DNA from: Flavobacteriia bacterium
GTDB lineage: Bacteria > Bacteroidota > Bacteroidia > Flavobacteriales_D > Crocinitomicaceae
Reading direction: 5' to 3'
NCBI GenBank assembly: GCA_016183815.1
Contig: JACPDW010000019.1
Span: forward strand, 1 to 32,831
Length of the DNA: 32,831 bases
The notes beneath the pieces were generated by a model. The model worked only from the letters and a program-made list of their open reading frames with translations. It was not told the DNA's origin and made no database searches. Made by a program: the position numbers and the translations under genes. Below are positions 16,159 to 25,969 of the stretch, piece by piece. Position 1 is the first letter of the stretch. Each line of letters opens with the position of its first letter.

Positions 16159-18579
16159 ATGAAAAAAATTCTTGCAATCTTGTTTTTTTTAAACAGCTTA
16201 TTAGTTTGTTTTTCTCAAGAAGGACTTGTTTATCAAAAACCCCCGAAAGAAATTGTTGATTTAGTTGATGTAGAAAGAGCTCCAAATGTATTAATGGATT
16301 CTAAAAATGAATACATGGTTTTTACTTACAGAAAAATGTATAAAAATTTAGAAGATCTTTCACAAGAAGAAATCAAGTTGGCTGGACTTAGAATTAATCC
16401 TAAAATAAACATTTCAAGTACGGTTACTTATTTTAATAATATCAAAGTTAAAAAATTTACTGAAAATACAGAAGTTCAAGTCCAAGGATTGCCCACTCAA
16501 GCTAAAATTGCAAATTTGACTTGGTCGCCCGATGAACAATTTATTGCGTTTACTCATTCTTCAAGTGTTGGTTTAGAGTGTTGGGTTTTAAATGTGAAAG
16601 AAGCAAAAGCATGGAAGGTTTGTGATGAATACTTAAATGGAAATTTAGGAACGCCCATTTCTTGGTTTAAAGACAGTCAGTCTTTGTTGATTAAAACAAT
16701 CAGTAAAGAACGTAAATCGTTACGTACTAATAATGAATTGCCAACGGGTCCAACTGTAAGTATATCTGAAAAGGGTGAAAAAGCTCAAAATAGAACTTTT
16801 CAAGATTTATTAAAAAATAAAATTGATGAGGAAAATTTTGAAATACTTACAAGCTCTGAATTAAAACAAGTAAAACTCAACGGCAGTGTTTTTAAATGGA
16901 AAGAGGCAGCCATTTATTGGGGTGTTTCTTTTTCTCCTGATGGACATTTCGTGTTATTAAACATTATAGAAAAACCTTTTTCTTACATTGTTCCTTATTA
17001 TCGTTTTCCTAATAAAACAATTGTTTTTGACAATAGAGGAAAATTGACAAAAGAGGTGAATATTGTGCCATTAACAGAAGTTTTACCTAAAGGGTTTATG
17101 GCTGTGCGAAAAGGCAAAAGAAATATGGAATGGAGAGCAGACAAGCCTGCAACATTGTATTTTGTTACTTGTTTAGATGAAGGTAATCCAGAAAAAGAAG
17201 TGTCTTTTAGAGATGAAGTGTTTTCTTGGGATGCTCCTTTTCAAAACGACGCTGTATCAATTGTTAAAACCGAGCAAAGGTTTAATGGTGTCGAATGGGG
17301 AAATGATCAATATGCAATAGTATCTGATGAGTGGTGGACTACTCGTAACACAAAGTCATATCTTTTCAATCCAAGTGATGCCACATTTAAACCCATAGTC
17401 ATCGACAATAGAAATTCACAAGACGAGTATAAAAATCCAGGTCAAGCGGAAATGAAAAGAACAGATTGGGGTACATATATACTTGATATTTATAAAGAAA
17501 GCATTTATCTTTTAGGAGAAGGATATACAGAAAAAGGACAATTTCCTTTTATCGACCAGTTCTCTTTAAAAACACAAAGTAAAAAAAGAATTTATCAGTC
17601 TGAATATACAGACAAAAAAGAAACACTTTTAGGGTTTATTGATATTGAAAAGGGTATAGTTCTTTGTAAAATTGAATCAAAAAATGAATTTCCAAATTAC
17701 TACAAAAGAGATATTTCTCTGAAATCGAAAAAAAATAAAGTTCAACAATTGACGCAATTTCCTAATCCATTTAAAAGTATTGAAACAGTTAAAAAAGAGT
17801 TGATAACCTACAAAAGAAAAGATGGAGTGGAATTGTCAGGTACTTTATATCTTCCATTACAGTATGAAAAAGGCAAAAAGTATCCATTAATAATGTGGGC
17901 ATATCCTCAAGAATTTAAAGACAAAAATAGTGCAGGACAAGTAACCAGTAATCCCAACGAGTTTGTATTTCCATTTTATGGCTCACCTATTTACTGGGTA
18001 ACAAGAGGATATGTTGTGTTGGATGACGCAGCTTTTCCAATTTTAGGTGAAGGAAAAGAAGAACCAAACGATAAATTTATTGAACAATTAAAAGACAATG
18101 CTGAAGCGGCAATAAATGAGTTAGACAAACGAGGAATTATCGACAGAACAAAAGTGGCAGTAGGTGGTCATTCTTATGGTGCATTTATGACCGCAAATTT
18201 ATTAACACATACTGATTTGTTCGTTTGTGGTGTGGCAAGGAGTGGTGCTTACAATCGAACGTTAACTCCATTTGGTTTCCAAAGTGAAGAGAGAAGTTAT
18301 TGGGACGCACCACAAGTATATAATACCATGTCGCCTTTTATGAATGCTGACAAAATGAATCATCACTTACTTTTAATACATGGTGATGCAGACAATAACC
18401 CAGGGACATTTACTCTTCAAAGCGAACGGTATTTTCATGCTTTAAAAGGTTTAGGCAAATCTGCTCGATTAGTGGTTTTACCTAAAGAAAGTCATGGTTA
18501 TGTTGCAATAGAAAGTATTTTACATGTGCTTTGGGAACAAGATACGTTGTTTGAAAAATATTTGAAAGAAAACAAATGA
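16159..18579 (+). CDS. Prolyl-oligopeptidase family serine peptidase, glutamyl endopeptidase (S9D) type
   Basis: This 806-residue exported peptidase has a signal peptide (about 1-19, ending CFSQ). An N-terminal beta-propeller-like region runs to ~545 (strand blocks such as LTWSPDEQFIAF and VSFSPDGHFVLL). The C-terminal alpha/beta-hydrolase domain has catalytic Ser672 in GGHSYGAFM, Asp745 in HGDADNNPGT and His779 in ESHGY. The surroundings RSGAYNRTLTPFGFQ and MSPFMNADK closely match what I recall of plant chloroplast glutamyl endopeptidase and its bacterial homologues (family S9D), which cut after glutamate. A periplasmic location is inferred. Its TGA overlaps the ATG of the next gene (ATGA), tying it to a signalling phosphatase. 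Confidence 0.9.
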   Translation: MKKILAILFFLNSLLVCFSQEGLVYQKPPKEIVDLVDVERAPNVLMDSKNEYMVFTYRKMYKNLEDLSQEEIKLAGLRINPKINISSTVTYFNNIKVKKFTENTEVQVQGLPTQAKIANLTWSPDEQFIAFTHSSSVGLECWVLNVKEAKAWKVCDEYLNGNLGTPISWFKDSQSLLIKTISKERKSLRTNNELPTGPTVSISEKGEKAQNRTFQDLLKNKIDEENFEILTSSELKQVKLNGSVFKWKEAAIYWGVSFSPDGHFVLLNIIEKPFSYIVPYYRFPNKTIVFDNRGKLTKEVNIVPLTEVLPKGFMAVRKGKRNMEWRADKPATLYFVTCLDEGNPEKEVSFRDEVFSWDAPFQNDAVSIVKTEQRFNGVEWGNDQYAIVSDEWWTTRNTKSYLFNPSDATFKPIVIDNRNSQDEYKNPGQAEMKRTDWGTYILDIYKESIYLLGEGYTEKGQFPFIDQFSLKTQSKKRIYQSEYTDKKETLLGFIDIEKGIVLCKIESKNEFPNYYKRDISLKSKKNKVQQLTQFPNPFKSIETVKKELITYKRKDGVELSGTLYLPLQYEKGKKYPLIMWAYPQEFKDKNSAGQVTSNPNEFVFPFYGSPIYWVTRGYVVLDDAAFPILGEGKEEPNDKFIEQLKDNAEAAINELDKRGIIDRTKVAVGGHSYGAFMTANLLTHTDLFVCGVARSGAYNRTLTPFGFQSEERSYWDAPQVYNTMSPFMNADKMNHHLLLIHGDADNNPGTFTLQSERYFHALKGLGKSARLVVLPKESHGYVAIESILHVLWEQDTLFEKYLKENK

Positions 18580-20669
18580 AAATCCAATTTTTTCTATTTT
18601 TATTTATACCTTATTTATTTTATTCTCAAATAAATACAGACTCTTTAGAAGGATTAGTAAAAAGCAAAAAAGGAATCGAAAAAATTAAACTTTTAGGTGA
18701 TTTGTGTTGGTATTTAGGTTCATCAGAACCTATAAAAGCAAAAAATTATGGTTTACACGCATTAAGACTGGCGGAAAAAGAAGGGAACGACAGCATTATT
18801 GCTCAATGTTATAATGATTTAGGAACAGTTTTTATAAGATTAGGAGATTTTGATAAAGCCAATACTTACCTTGAAGAATGTATTAAAATTAGAAATAAAA
18901 TAAATGATAAAATTGGAGTAGCAGGTGTGCTTCAAAAACAAGCAGTGATTGAAGAAATAAGAGGGAATTATCAAAAATCTTTGACTTTAAATTTTAAAGT
19001 TTTAGATATCTATGAAAAACACCTTTCACATGATCAATCAAAAATAGCTACTATGTATGGTAATATTTCTGTAATCTTTTACAATATTGACCAAAATGAA
19101 AAAGCACTTTTTTATAACCAAAAAAGTTATGAATTAGGAAAAAAAATTAATGATAAACAAGTGATTGGTAACGCTTATGGAAATTATGGAAGTATTTACC
19201 ACAAATTAAAACAATTTTATAAATCAATAGATTATTATCGAAAAGCAATTTCTAGTTTTGCTGAGATAAATAATGTACAAGGAATTGCAAGTTGTTATAA
19301 CAATTTAGGCAACAATTTTTCTACACTTAAACAATATGATTCTTCATTGTATTACTATAATGAATCTCAAAAGATTAGAGAACAGATGAACGATATTTCA
19401 GGTCTATTGAATATCCATACCTTTAAAGCAACTTTGTATAATAACACAAAACAATATCAACTGGCTATTCAATCCGCTAAAGAAGCATTAAGAATAGCTA
19501 AGATTTTAAAAGCAATTGACAATCAAAGATCTGCTTATTTAAACTTGTCTTTATCTCATGCTCAAATAAGAGACTTTAAAAATGCGTATTTATATCATAA
19601 ACTATTTGTTCAAATAAAAGATTCAGTATTTAATTCAGAAAATAGAAAAGAAATGACTGAAATGTTGGCAAAATACGAAAGTGAAAAAAAGGAAAGTCAA
19701 ATTGAATTATTGAAAAAAAATAGAGAAATTCAACAACAAAAGTCTAAAAAACAGAACTACGTAATCTATTCTGTTTTGTTTTCATTAGTTCTGCTTGTAA
19801 TTTTTACAGTGTTATTGTTCAATCGATTTAAGTTTACAAAAAAACAACATATTATCATACATAAACAAAAATTGTTAGTTGAAGAAAAGCAAAAAGAAAT
19901 ATTGGATTCCATAACTTATGCAAAAAGAATTCAAACAGCTATTCTTCCTAATTTTGAAAATATTCGTTCTTTTTTTAAGGAACTTTTTGTTCTTTATCTT
20001 CCAAAAGACATAGTAGCTGGTGATTTTTATTGGTTTGAACAAAATGAAAGTAAACTAATGATTGCTGTTGCAGACTGCACAGGTCATGGTGTGCCAGGGG
20101 CAATGGTAACCGTAGTTTGTAATAATTGTTTAAACAGAGCTGTTCGTGAATATTCGCTTACAGACCCAGGTGAAATATTAAATAAAACCCGAGATTTAGT
20201 AATTGAAGAGTTTGCAAAGTCATCTGATGATGTAAATGATGGAATGGATATTTCTTTGTGCATTTTTGATAAACAGACAAAAACATTAAAATGGGCAGGG
20301 GCTCATAATCCGCTTTGGGTACTTAGGAAAGCCACCAAAACTTCTTCTAATCAATATGAGTTTGTTGAATTAAGCCCTGATAAACAGCCTATTGGAAGAT
20401 ATATACATAATAAACCATTTACTACACATAACTTTCAAATTGAAAACGATGATATCTTTTTCCTTTTTTCTGATGGTTACCAAGACCAATTTGGAGGTTC
20501 ATCAATAAATAGTAAAAAGTTTAAAAAATCAAGTTTAAAAGAATTAATTTTAAATAATTCACATTTACCATTGTCGGAAATTAAATCGAATTTAGAAAAC
20601 AACTTTAATAATTGGAAAGGAGCTTATGAACAAATTGATGATGTTTGTATTGTTGGGATAAAAGTATAA
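18576..20669 (+). CDS. TPR - transmembrane - SpoIIE/PP2C-type serine phosphatase
   Basis: This 697-residue sensor-like phosphatase has a signal peptide (1-18), a periplasmic TPR region (~40-350), a coiled-coil segment (~355-393) and one membrane span (~395-416). A cytoplasmic linker starting ILDSITYAKRIQTAILP (442-458) leads to a SpoIIE-type PP2C domain (~470-697). Probable metal-binding acidic residues are D483 (AGDFYW), D500 (ADCTGHG), D558 (DGMD), D633 (FSDGYQ) and D688/D689 near the end. This architecture is common in Bacteroidota, where the phosphatase is thought to act on partner-switch or similar regulators; no partner gene is nearby. It is translationally coupled to the upstream peptidase. 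Confidence 0.92.
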   Translation: MKIQFFLFLFIPYLFYSQINTDSLEGLVKSKKGIEKIKLLGDLCWYLGSSEPIKAKNYGLHALRLAEKEGNDSIIAQCYNDLGTVFIRLGDFDKANTYLEECIKIRNKINDKIGVAGVLQKQAVIEEIRGNYQKSLTLNFKVLDIYEKHLSHDQSKIATMYGNISVIFYNIDQNEKALFYNQKSYELGKKINDKQVIGNAYGNYGSIYHKLKQFYKSIDYYRKAISSFAEINNVQGIASCYNNLGNNFSTLKQYDSSLYYYNESQKIREQMNDISGLLNIHTFKATLYNNTKQYQLAIQSAKEALRIAKILKAIDNQRSAYLNLSLSHAQIRDFKNAYLYHKLFVQIKDSVFNSENRKEMTEMLAKYESEKKESQIELLKKNREIQQQKSKKQNYVIYSVLFSLVLLVIFTVLLFNRFKFTKKQHIIIHKQKLLVEEKQKEILDSITYAKRIQTAILPNFENIRSFFKELFVLYLPKDIVAGDFYWFEQNESKLMIAVADCTGHGVPGAMVTVVCNNCLNRAVREYSLTDPGEILNKTRDLVIEEFAKSSDDVNDGMDISLCIFDKQTKTLKWAGAHNPLWVLRKATKTSSNQYEFVELSPDKQPIGRYIHNKPFTTHNFQIENDDIFFLFSDGYQDQFGGSSINSKKFKKSSLKELILNNSHLPLSEIKSNLENNFNNWKGAYEQIDDVCIVGIKV

Positions 20670-20703
20670 TTTTTTCAATTTTATTTCGATTAGATTTTTT
20701 TAA

Positions 20704-20711
20704 TATATTTG
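20704..20711 (+). promoter_or_regulatory. Possible -7 box of the pectate-lyase-like gene
   Basis: TATATTTG matches TAnnTTTG and lies 16 bases before the ATG at 20728 in a 58-base gap. The -33 box is weak, with only an imperfect TTTCG about 15 bases upstream. Confidence 0.4.
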
Positions 20712-20727
20712 TTTAAAAAAATCGATT

Positions 20728-22422
20728 ATGAAAACAAAATTATTTCTTATATTCATTCTTGGGAATTTAACATGTTTATTTTCTCAAATCCCAAGTTTTC
20801 CTGGTGCTGAGGGTTTTGGATCATTTTCTACTGGAGGTCGTGGAGGTCAAGTTATTTTTGTTGATAATTTAAATTGCTCTGGACCTGGCTCTTTAAATGA
20901 AGCATTATCAACACCTGGAAATAAATACATTATCTTTAGGGTAAGTGGAATAATTGATTGTGCCGCTGAAATCGTGGAGGGAAATTGTTACATAGCTGGA
21001 CAAACTTCACCAAATGGAATTATTGTGAGAGGTATAATTGCAGATGATTACTATAACCCAAGTGCTAATCCTAACAATTTAATTATTAGACATCTTAGAT
21101 CAAGGGGAATTGGAACTCATCCAACGAGTAATTATGCTACCGATCCAATTATAATTAGTGGAGTTGAAAATGCAATAATAGATCATTGTACTTTTTCAAA
21201 TTCTGATGATGAAGCGGTAGATATATCTAGATCAAGAAAACTATCAATTCAAAATTGTCTTTTAGCAGAAACTGTTGGCTCTCATTTTGATTTAGGTGGA
21301 ATGCTATTTAATTATTCAACTCCTGGAAATAGAATGGATAGTATTTCTATTCATCATAATAATTGGAATAGAATTGGTGGTAGAATGCCAGAATTTTCTT
21401 GTGAAGACCCTAGCGGATGTACTGGAACAATTGTACGCATTGAATATTCTTGCAATTTACTTTGGGATCAACAAAGAGTGATTTATCATAATATTGATAC
21501 TGATTTATCTAATGGTAGTGACCCTGGGTTTGTTGAACCTTACTTTTTAAATTTAAATTTTGTTAACAATTACGGTGTGAGCCGACCAGAATATTGTGAA
21601 GCTATGTTTTTAAATAGTTTTTTACAAACCGCTCAAAACAAATTATATGTTAGTGGTAACAAACAAAGTAGATACCCCACTTTTTCTGATTATGAATTGT
21701 TTAATTGTTGTAATGATTTTTGTTCATCAGGTTTACCAAATACTGATTTAGGAATTGCAATGCGATTAAATTCTAGACATAATTTTCCTCCTATTACTTA
21801 TACAAATGCTTTAGATTTGCCAAATTATATGGTAAATAATGTTGGTGCTTTCCCTCGTTTTCCACATGAAACACGACTAATCGAATCTATTGAAAACAAC
21901 AGCATTCATTCAGCTGAATTAAATGTTAACGCAGTCGATGATATATTGTTACTTTCTTCACAAAATTTAACCTATCCTAACGACAGTGATTCTGATGGAA
22001 TGCCAGATTATTGGGAAATTCAACATGGTTTAAATACAAACATAGAAGATCATAATCAAACCAATTTGTCATCAACTATTACTGGAGTAGAAGGATATAC
22101 AAACTTAGAGTGTTATCTTAACTGTTTAGCTGATGCACTTGTCAATAATCAAAGTGCTAATTGCGGAATAGTTTTAAACAATGAGGAATTAGTACTTAAT
22201 AATTCAACTTTTATAGTTTATCCAAATCCATCAGATGGTAATTTCATTATTTTTTCTTCTTTAATAAATGATAAAATTGAAATAAAAAATATTGAAGGTA
22301 AATTAATTCATACTGTTGAAACATTAGGAAAATCTAAACTCCAAATCTCTCTTGCTCAATTTGTATCTGGAATTTATTTTGTTTCTGATGGATTGAGTAC
22401 ACAAAAAATTATTTTAAAATAG
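20728..22422 (+). CDS. Secreted pectate-lyase-like protein with T9SS type A sorting tail
   Basis: This 564-residue protein has a signal peptide (1-19, ending LFSQ). It then carries the pectate-lyase family opening FPGAEGFG...GGRGG, the GPGSLNEAL element, IIFRVSGIID and a right-handed beta-helix region (IIRHLRSRG, AIIDHCTFS, KLSIQNCLL). Near residue 415-430 a calcium-binding-like D-rich segment DSDSDGMPDYWEIQHGLN is followed by a linker. The last ~75 residues, starting VYPNPSDGNF and ending in a strand with IILK, form the type A T9SS sorting domain, so the protein should be exported across the outer membrane and anchored or released. Substrate is uncertain; catalytic residues were not individually assigned. 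Confidence 0.88.
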   Translation: MKTKLFLIFILGNLTCLFSQIPSFPGAEGFGSFSTGGRGGQVIFVDNLNCSGPGSLNEALSTPGNKYIIFRVSGIIDCAAEIVEGNCYIAGQTSPNGIIVRGIIADDYYNPSANPNNLIIRHLRSRGIGTHPTSNYATDPIIISGVENAIIDHCTFSNSDDEAVDISRSRKLSIQNCLLAETVGSHFDLGGMLFNYSTPGNRMDSISIHHNNWNRIGGRMPEFSCEDPSGCTGTIVRIEYSCNLLWDQQRVIYHNIDTDLSNGSDPGFVEPYFLNLNFVNNYGVSRPEYCEAMFLNSFLQTAQNKLYVSGNKQSRYPTFSDYELFNCCNDFCSSGLPNTDLGIAMRLNSRHNFPPITYTNALDLPNYMVNNVGAFPRFPHETRLIESIENNSIHSAELNVNAVDDILLLSSQNLTYPNDSDSDGMPDYWEIQHGLNTNIEDHNQTNLSSTITGVEGYTNLECYLNCLADALVNNQSANCGIVLNNEELVLNNSTFIVYPNPSDGNFIIFSSLINDKIEIKNIEGKLIHTVETLGKSKLQISLAQFVSGIYFVSDGLSTQKIILK

Positions 22423-22533
22423 CATTTAGAATTTTTCTTTTAACCTTATTTTTTGTTTAATTTTAATCATTGATTTTTATTAAATTTATTTTGATTTAAA
22501 AAAATCTAATTTTTTTTAATAATTTTAGATTCT

Positions 22534-24546
22534 ATGAATAGAATTGAAGCTCAAAAAAGAATTGAAAAACTCGTTGAAGAATTAAATCACCACAATCACC
22601 TCTATTATATTGAAAATAAACCGGCAATTTCAGATTTTGATTTTGATTTATTGTTGGTAGAGTTACAAAAGTTAGAAGAAGAGTTTCCTGAATTTTCTTC
22701 AGAAAATAGCCCAACAAAAAAGGTTGGTGGGGATATTACAAAAAAATTTGATACAGTTGTTCACCGTTATCCTATGCTCTCTTTGAGTAATTCATATTCC
22801 AAAGAGGAAATAATGGAATGGGAAAATAGGATTAAAAAATTAGGATATGAGCAAATTGAATATGTCTGTGAACTAAAATACGATGGAGTTGCCATTGGAA
22901 TTTCCTACCAAAACGGACAATTTGTAAGAGCTGTTACAAGAGGTGATGGAGTGCAAGGCGAAGACATAACAAACAATGTGAAAACCATAAAAACAGTCCC
23001 CCTGCTGCTTAAAGGAGATTATCCTGATGATTTTGAAATAAGAGGTGAAATATTTTTTCCATTAAATGCTTTTCATAAGCTAAATGAAGAAAGAAAAGAG
23101 AGCGGTGAAGCAGAGTTTGCAAATCCTAGAAATTCTGCTTCTGGTACTTTAAAACTTCAAGATTCTAGAATTGTCGCTAGTAGGGGATTAGATTGTTTTT
23201 TATATGGTATTTATGGAGAAAACCTTCCCTTTCAAACTCATTACGATTCAGTTATTAAAGCCAAAGAATGGGGATTAAAAATACCTTTTCCTGAAAAAAA
23301 ATACATCTATAAAACCAAGTCTATTGATGGAATTATGGATTTTATACAATACTGGGATATTGAACGTAACTCATTACCTTTTGAAATAGATGGTGTCGTA
23401 TTAAAAGTTAATCAATATTCCATTCAAAACGAATTGGGTTTTACAGCCAAATCACCTCGTTGGGCTATCGCTTATAAGTTTAAAACAGAAAGAGTTGAAA
23501 CAATTATCGAATGGGTTTCTTATCAGGTGGGTAGAACAGGTGCGATAACGCCAGTTGCCAACTTAACGCCTGTTTCCTTAGGAGGAACAGTAGTTAAACG
23601 AGCGTCGTTACACAATTCCGACCAAATGGAAAAATTAGATTTATATGAAGGAGACAGTGTTTATGTAGAAAAGGGAGGCGAAATTATTCCTAAAATCGTA
23701 GGAGTTAATTTAAACAAAAGAAAATCAAATACTGAAAAAATTGAATTTATTTCTGTTTGTCCTGAATGTAATACCACTCTCACAAGAAATGATGGTGAAG
23801 CACAACATTATTGTCCAAATGAAAAAAACTGTCCTCCTCAAATAAAAGGAAAAATTGAGCATTTTATTAGTCGAAAAGCGATGAATATTGATGGTTTAGG
23901 GAATGAAACAGTCGATACTTTAGTTTCAAAGGGATTAATTAAAAATGTGGCAGATTTATACGAACTTCATTTTGACGACTTATTAAAAATCGAACGAATG
24001 GCTGAAAAATCAGCGAACAATTTATTGAAAGGAGTTGAAGAGTCAAAAAAAGTTTCATTTGAAAGAGTTTTATTTGCTTTAGGAATTCGTTTTGTGGGGG
24101 AGACGGTTGCTAAAAAATTAGCTAAAGAGTTTAAAAGCATAGAAGATATCGCCTTTGCCTCAGAAGAAGAGTTGATTTCTGTAGATGAAATTGGTGAAAA
24201 AATTGCTTTTTCTGTCAGACATTATTTTGCTCAAGAAGAAAACAGAATTTTGATTGAACGATTAAAAAATCATGGTTTACAACTTAGTGTTTCTAAAGAA
24301 ATTGAAGTGGATACTAATGGAAATTTAAAAGGTAAAATTTTTGTAGTTTCTGGTGTTTTTAAACAGTTTTCAAGGGACGAAATAAAAGCTTTAATTGAAA
24401 AAAACGGTGGTAAAAATGCTAGTTCTATCTCTTCTAAAACAAATTTTGTGTTGGCTGGAGAAAATATGGGTCCTGCTAAGTTACAAAAAGCCAATGAGCT
24501 AGGAATTCCAATAATTAGTGAAGAAGATTTTTTAAAAATGATATAG
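22534..24546 (+). CDS. ligA: NAD-dependent DNA ligase
   Basis: This 670-residue ligase seals nicks in replication and repair using NAD+. The N-terminal NMN-binding Ia region (HHNHLYY, residues 19-25) is followed by the adenylation domain with nucleophile K115 in KYDG, then RGDGVQGED, the EIRGE motif and FEIDGVVLKVN. An OB domain includes GRTGAITPVANL. A four-cysteine zinc finger lies near residues 409-431, and helix-hairpin-helix repeats follow (ALGIRFVGE, VDEIGEKIA). A BRCT domain (~592-670, GKIFVVSGVF to the end) closes the chain. All domains are present and full length. It converges with the vWA gene across 24 bases. Confidence 0.97.
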   Translation: MNRIEAQKRIEKLVEELNHHNHLYYIENKPAISDFDFDLLLVELQKLEEEFPEFSSENSPTKKVGGDITKKFDTVVHRYPMLSLSNSYSKEEIMEWENRIKKLGYEQIEYVCELKYDGVAIGISYQNGQFVRAVTRGDGVQGEDITNNVKTIKTVPLLLKGDYPDDFEIRGEIFFPLNAFHKLNEERKESGEAEFANPRNSASGTLKLQDSRIVASRGLDCFLYGIYGENLPFQTHYDSVIKAKEWGLKIPFPEKKYIYKTKSIDGIMDFIQYWDIERNSLPFEIDGVVLKVNQYSIQNELGFTAKSPRWAIAYKFKTERVETIIEWVSYQVGRTGAITPVANLTPVSLGGTVVKRASLHNSDQMEKLDLYEGDSVYVEKGGEIIPKIVGVNLNKRKSNTEKIEFISVCPECNTTLTRNDGEAQHYCPNEKNCPPQIKGKIEHFISRKAMNIDGLGNETVDTLVSKGLIKNVADLYELHFDDLLKIERMAEKSANNLLKGVEESKKVSFERVLFALGIRFVGETVAKKLAKEFKSIEDIAFASEEELISVDEIGEKIAFSVRHYFAQEENRILIERLKNHGLQLSVSKEIEVDTNGNLKGKIFVVSGVFKQFSRDEIKALIEKNGGKNASSISSKTNFVLAGENMGPAKLQKANELGIPIISEEDFLKMI

Positions 24547-24570
24547 AAAAAAGATTTAATCTAAATTTTC

Positions 24571-25932
24571 CTACAAATGCACAGTAACTGTTTTGTTGGA
24601 TTGAATTCTAAATTCTTTTTCGAAAGTATAAGAGGTTGAAGTAAAAGGTTTTGGTCTGTAAATGATTTTATATAAACCAGGTAAAAGACTTAAATATCCT
24701 GATTTTACATTTGATTCTAAATTATAGACCCATTCCCATTTATCTGCTTCAGATTTCTTTGTAAAAACTTGTGCAACAACATATTTCCCTGATTTAAACA
24801 TCAACAAGCCGGGTGCTGGAATGTCTATATTACTTGTGCTACTTTGGCTCACTTCAACTTCAGTATATATCCTTGGTAAGCTTAAGACTTCCGCTTTGTA
24901 TTTCCCAATCAAATATTTTTCAGTACTATTCATTTTTTGAACGTGTAAAGTATTTTCCTTTCCTTCTTGCATGATTCTAACTTCTATAGGATAATCTTTT
25001 GTGGCATTACTAAATCTTGTTCTAATAAAACCTTGAGGTCCATCAATTTCTATCACATTATGTGTGTTTTTAAGTAAACGAATGTTCTTTTTTTCAATTT
25101 TAGGTATAGTATGTACTTCCAAATCATAAGTCAAATCTGGATTGATTACCAATGTGTCAGGATGTCCATATCTATTCATGGTATGAACAAAAGTGTAAAT
25201 AATATTTTTTGTACCTGCTTGATATAAAATCATACTCACATCGGTTTCTTTTGGATTTTTATTTAAATCATTGATATTGATTTGAGCTGTTGTATTGACT
25301 AACGCTTTATTTATAACAGATTTTAATACGTTCTTAAAAGCGTCTTTTGTTTCTGCTTCTTGAAAACTGCCGATACATTTAAATTTTTCTAGATAGGAAA
25401 GGTCTAAACCAAGCCCAATTACAAAAGGAGTAATGTTGATGTTTTTGTCTTTAATTTTTTTGGCGATCAAACAGGGGTCATTGTCACACGCTTCGATACC
25501 GTCGGTGATAAGGATAATAATGTTTCTTGCGTTTTGGTCAGGAAAATCATCGGCAGCGGCTTCTAAACTCCTTGCAATTGGCGTTGTTCCTTTGGCTTTT
25601 ATTGTTTTAATTTTATTTTTAACAGCCAAATAATTATTTTTATCAAAAGGTATTTCGAGTTTCGTATCGTTACAATCTTGATAAGTAGCTGTAATGGGCG
25701 ATTGATGCCCATAAACCCTTAAAGCGATTTCTAAATTGGGTATATTCACCAAACTGTCCACATGTTTAACCAAAATTTCTTTTGCTGCTTCTATTCTAGT
25801 TTGACCATTTCCCCAATCGGCATTCATGCTGTTAGAAGCATCTAATACAAATAAAATTCTTACAAGTTCTTTTTGTGTATAAGAAATGGAAGAGAGAGAT
25901 AAAAGTACTAATGTGCAGAAAAAAAATTTCAT
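24571..25932 (-). CDS. Secreted von Willebrand factor A domain protein
   Basis: This 453-residue protein has a signal peptide (1-19) and a vWA domain (~24-210). The metal-ion-dependent adhesion site is complete: D31-x-S33-x-S35 in DASNSM, a threonine in GTTPIARS (about 115-122) and D144 in LITDGIEACD. The C-terminal ~240 residues are beta-rich and end in a carboxypeptidase-regulatory-like block (SGYLSLLPGLYKIIYRPKPF). A surface or periplasmic protein-binding role is likely, partner unknown. It lies directly downstream of the transketolase half gene (37-base gap) in the place where the other transketolase subunit gene is usually found. Confidence 0.85.
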   Translation of the reverse strand: MKFFFCTLVLLSLSSISYTQKELVRILFVLDASNSMNADWGNGQTRIEAAKEILVKHVDSLVNIPNLEIALRVYGHQSPITATYQDCNDTKLEIPFDKNNYLAVKNKIKTIKAKGTTPIARSLEAAADDFPDQNARNIIILITDGIEACDNDPCLIAKKIKDKNINITPFVIGLGLDLSYLEKFKCIGSFQEAETKDAFKNVLKSVINKALVNTTAQININDLNKNPKETDVSMILYQAGTKNIIYTFVHTMNRYGHPDTLVINPDLTYDLEVHTIPKIEKKNIRLLKNTHNVIEIDGPQGFIRTRFSNATKDYPIEVRIMQEGKENTLHVQKMNSTEKYLIGKYKAEVLSLPRIYTEVEVSQSSTSNIDIPAPGLLMFKSGKYVVAQVFTKKSEADKWEWVYNLESNVKSGYLSLLPGLYKIIYRPKPFTSTSYTFEKEFRIQSNKTVTVHL

Positions 25933-25969
25933 CTCTATTAATTTGTTGTTTTATGAAAAAAAACTTAGT

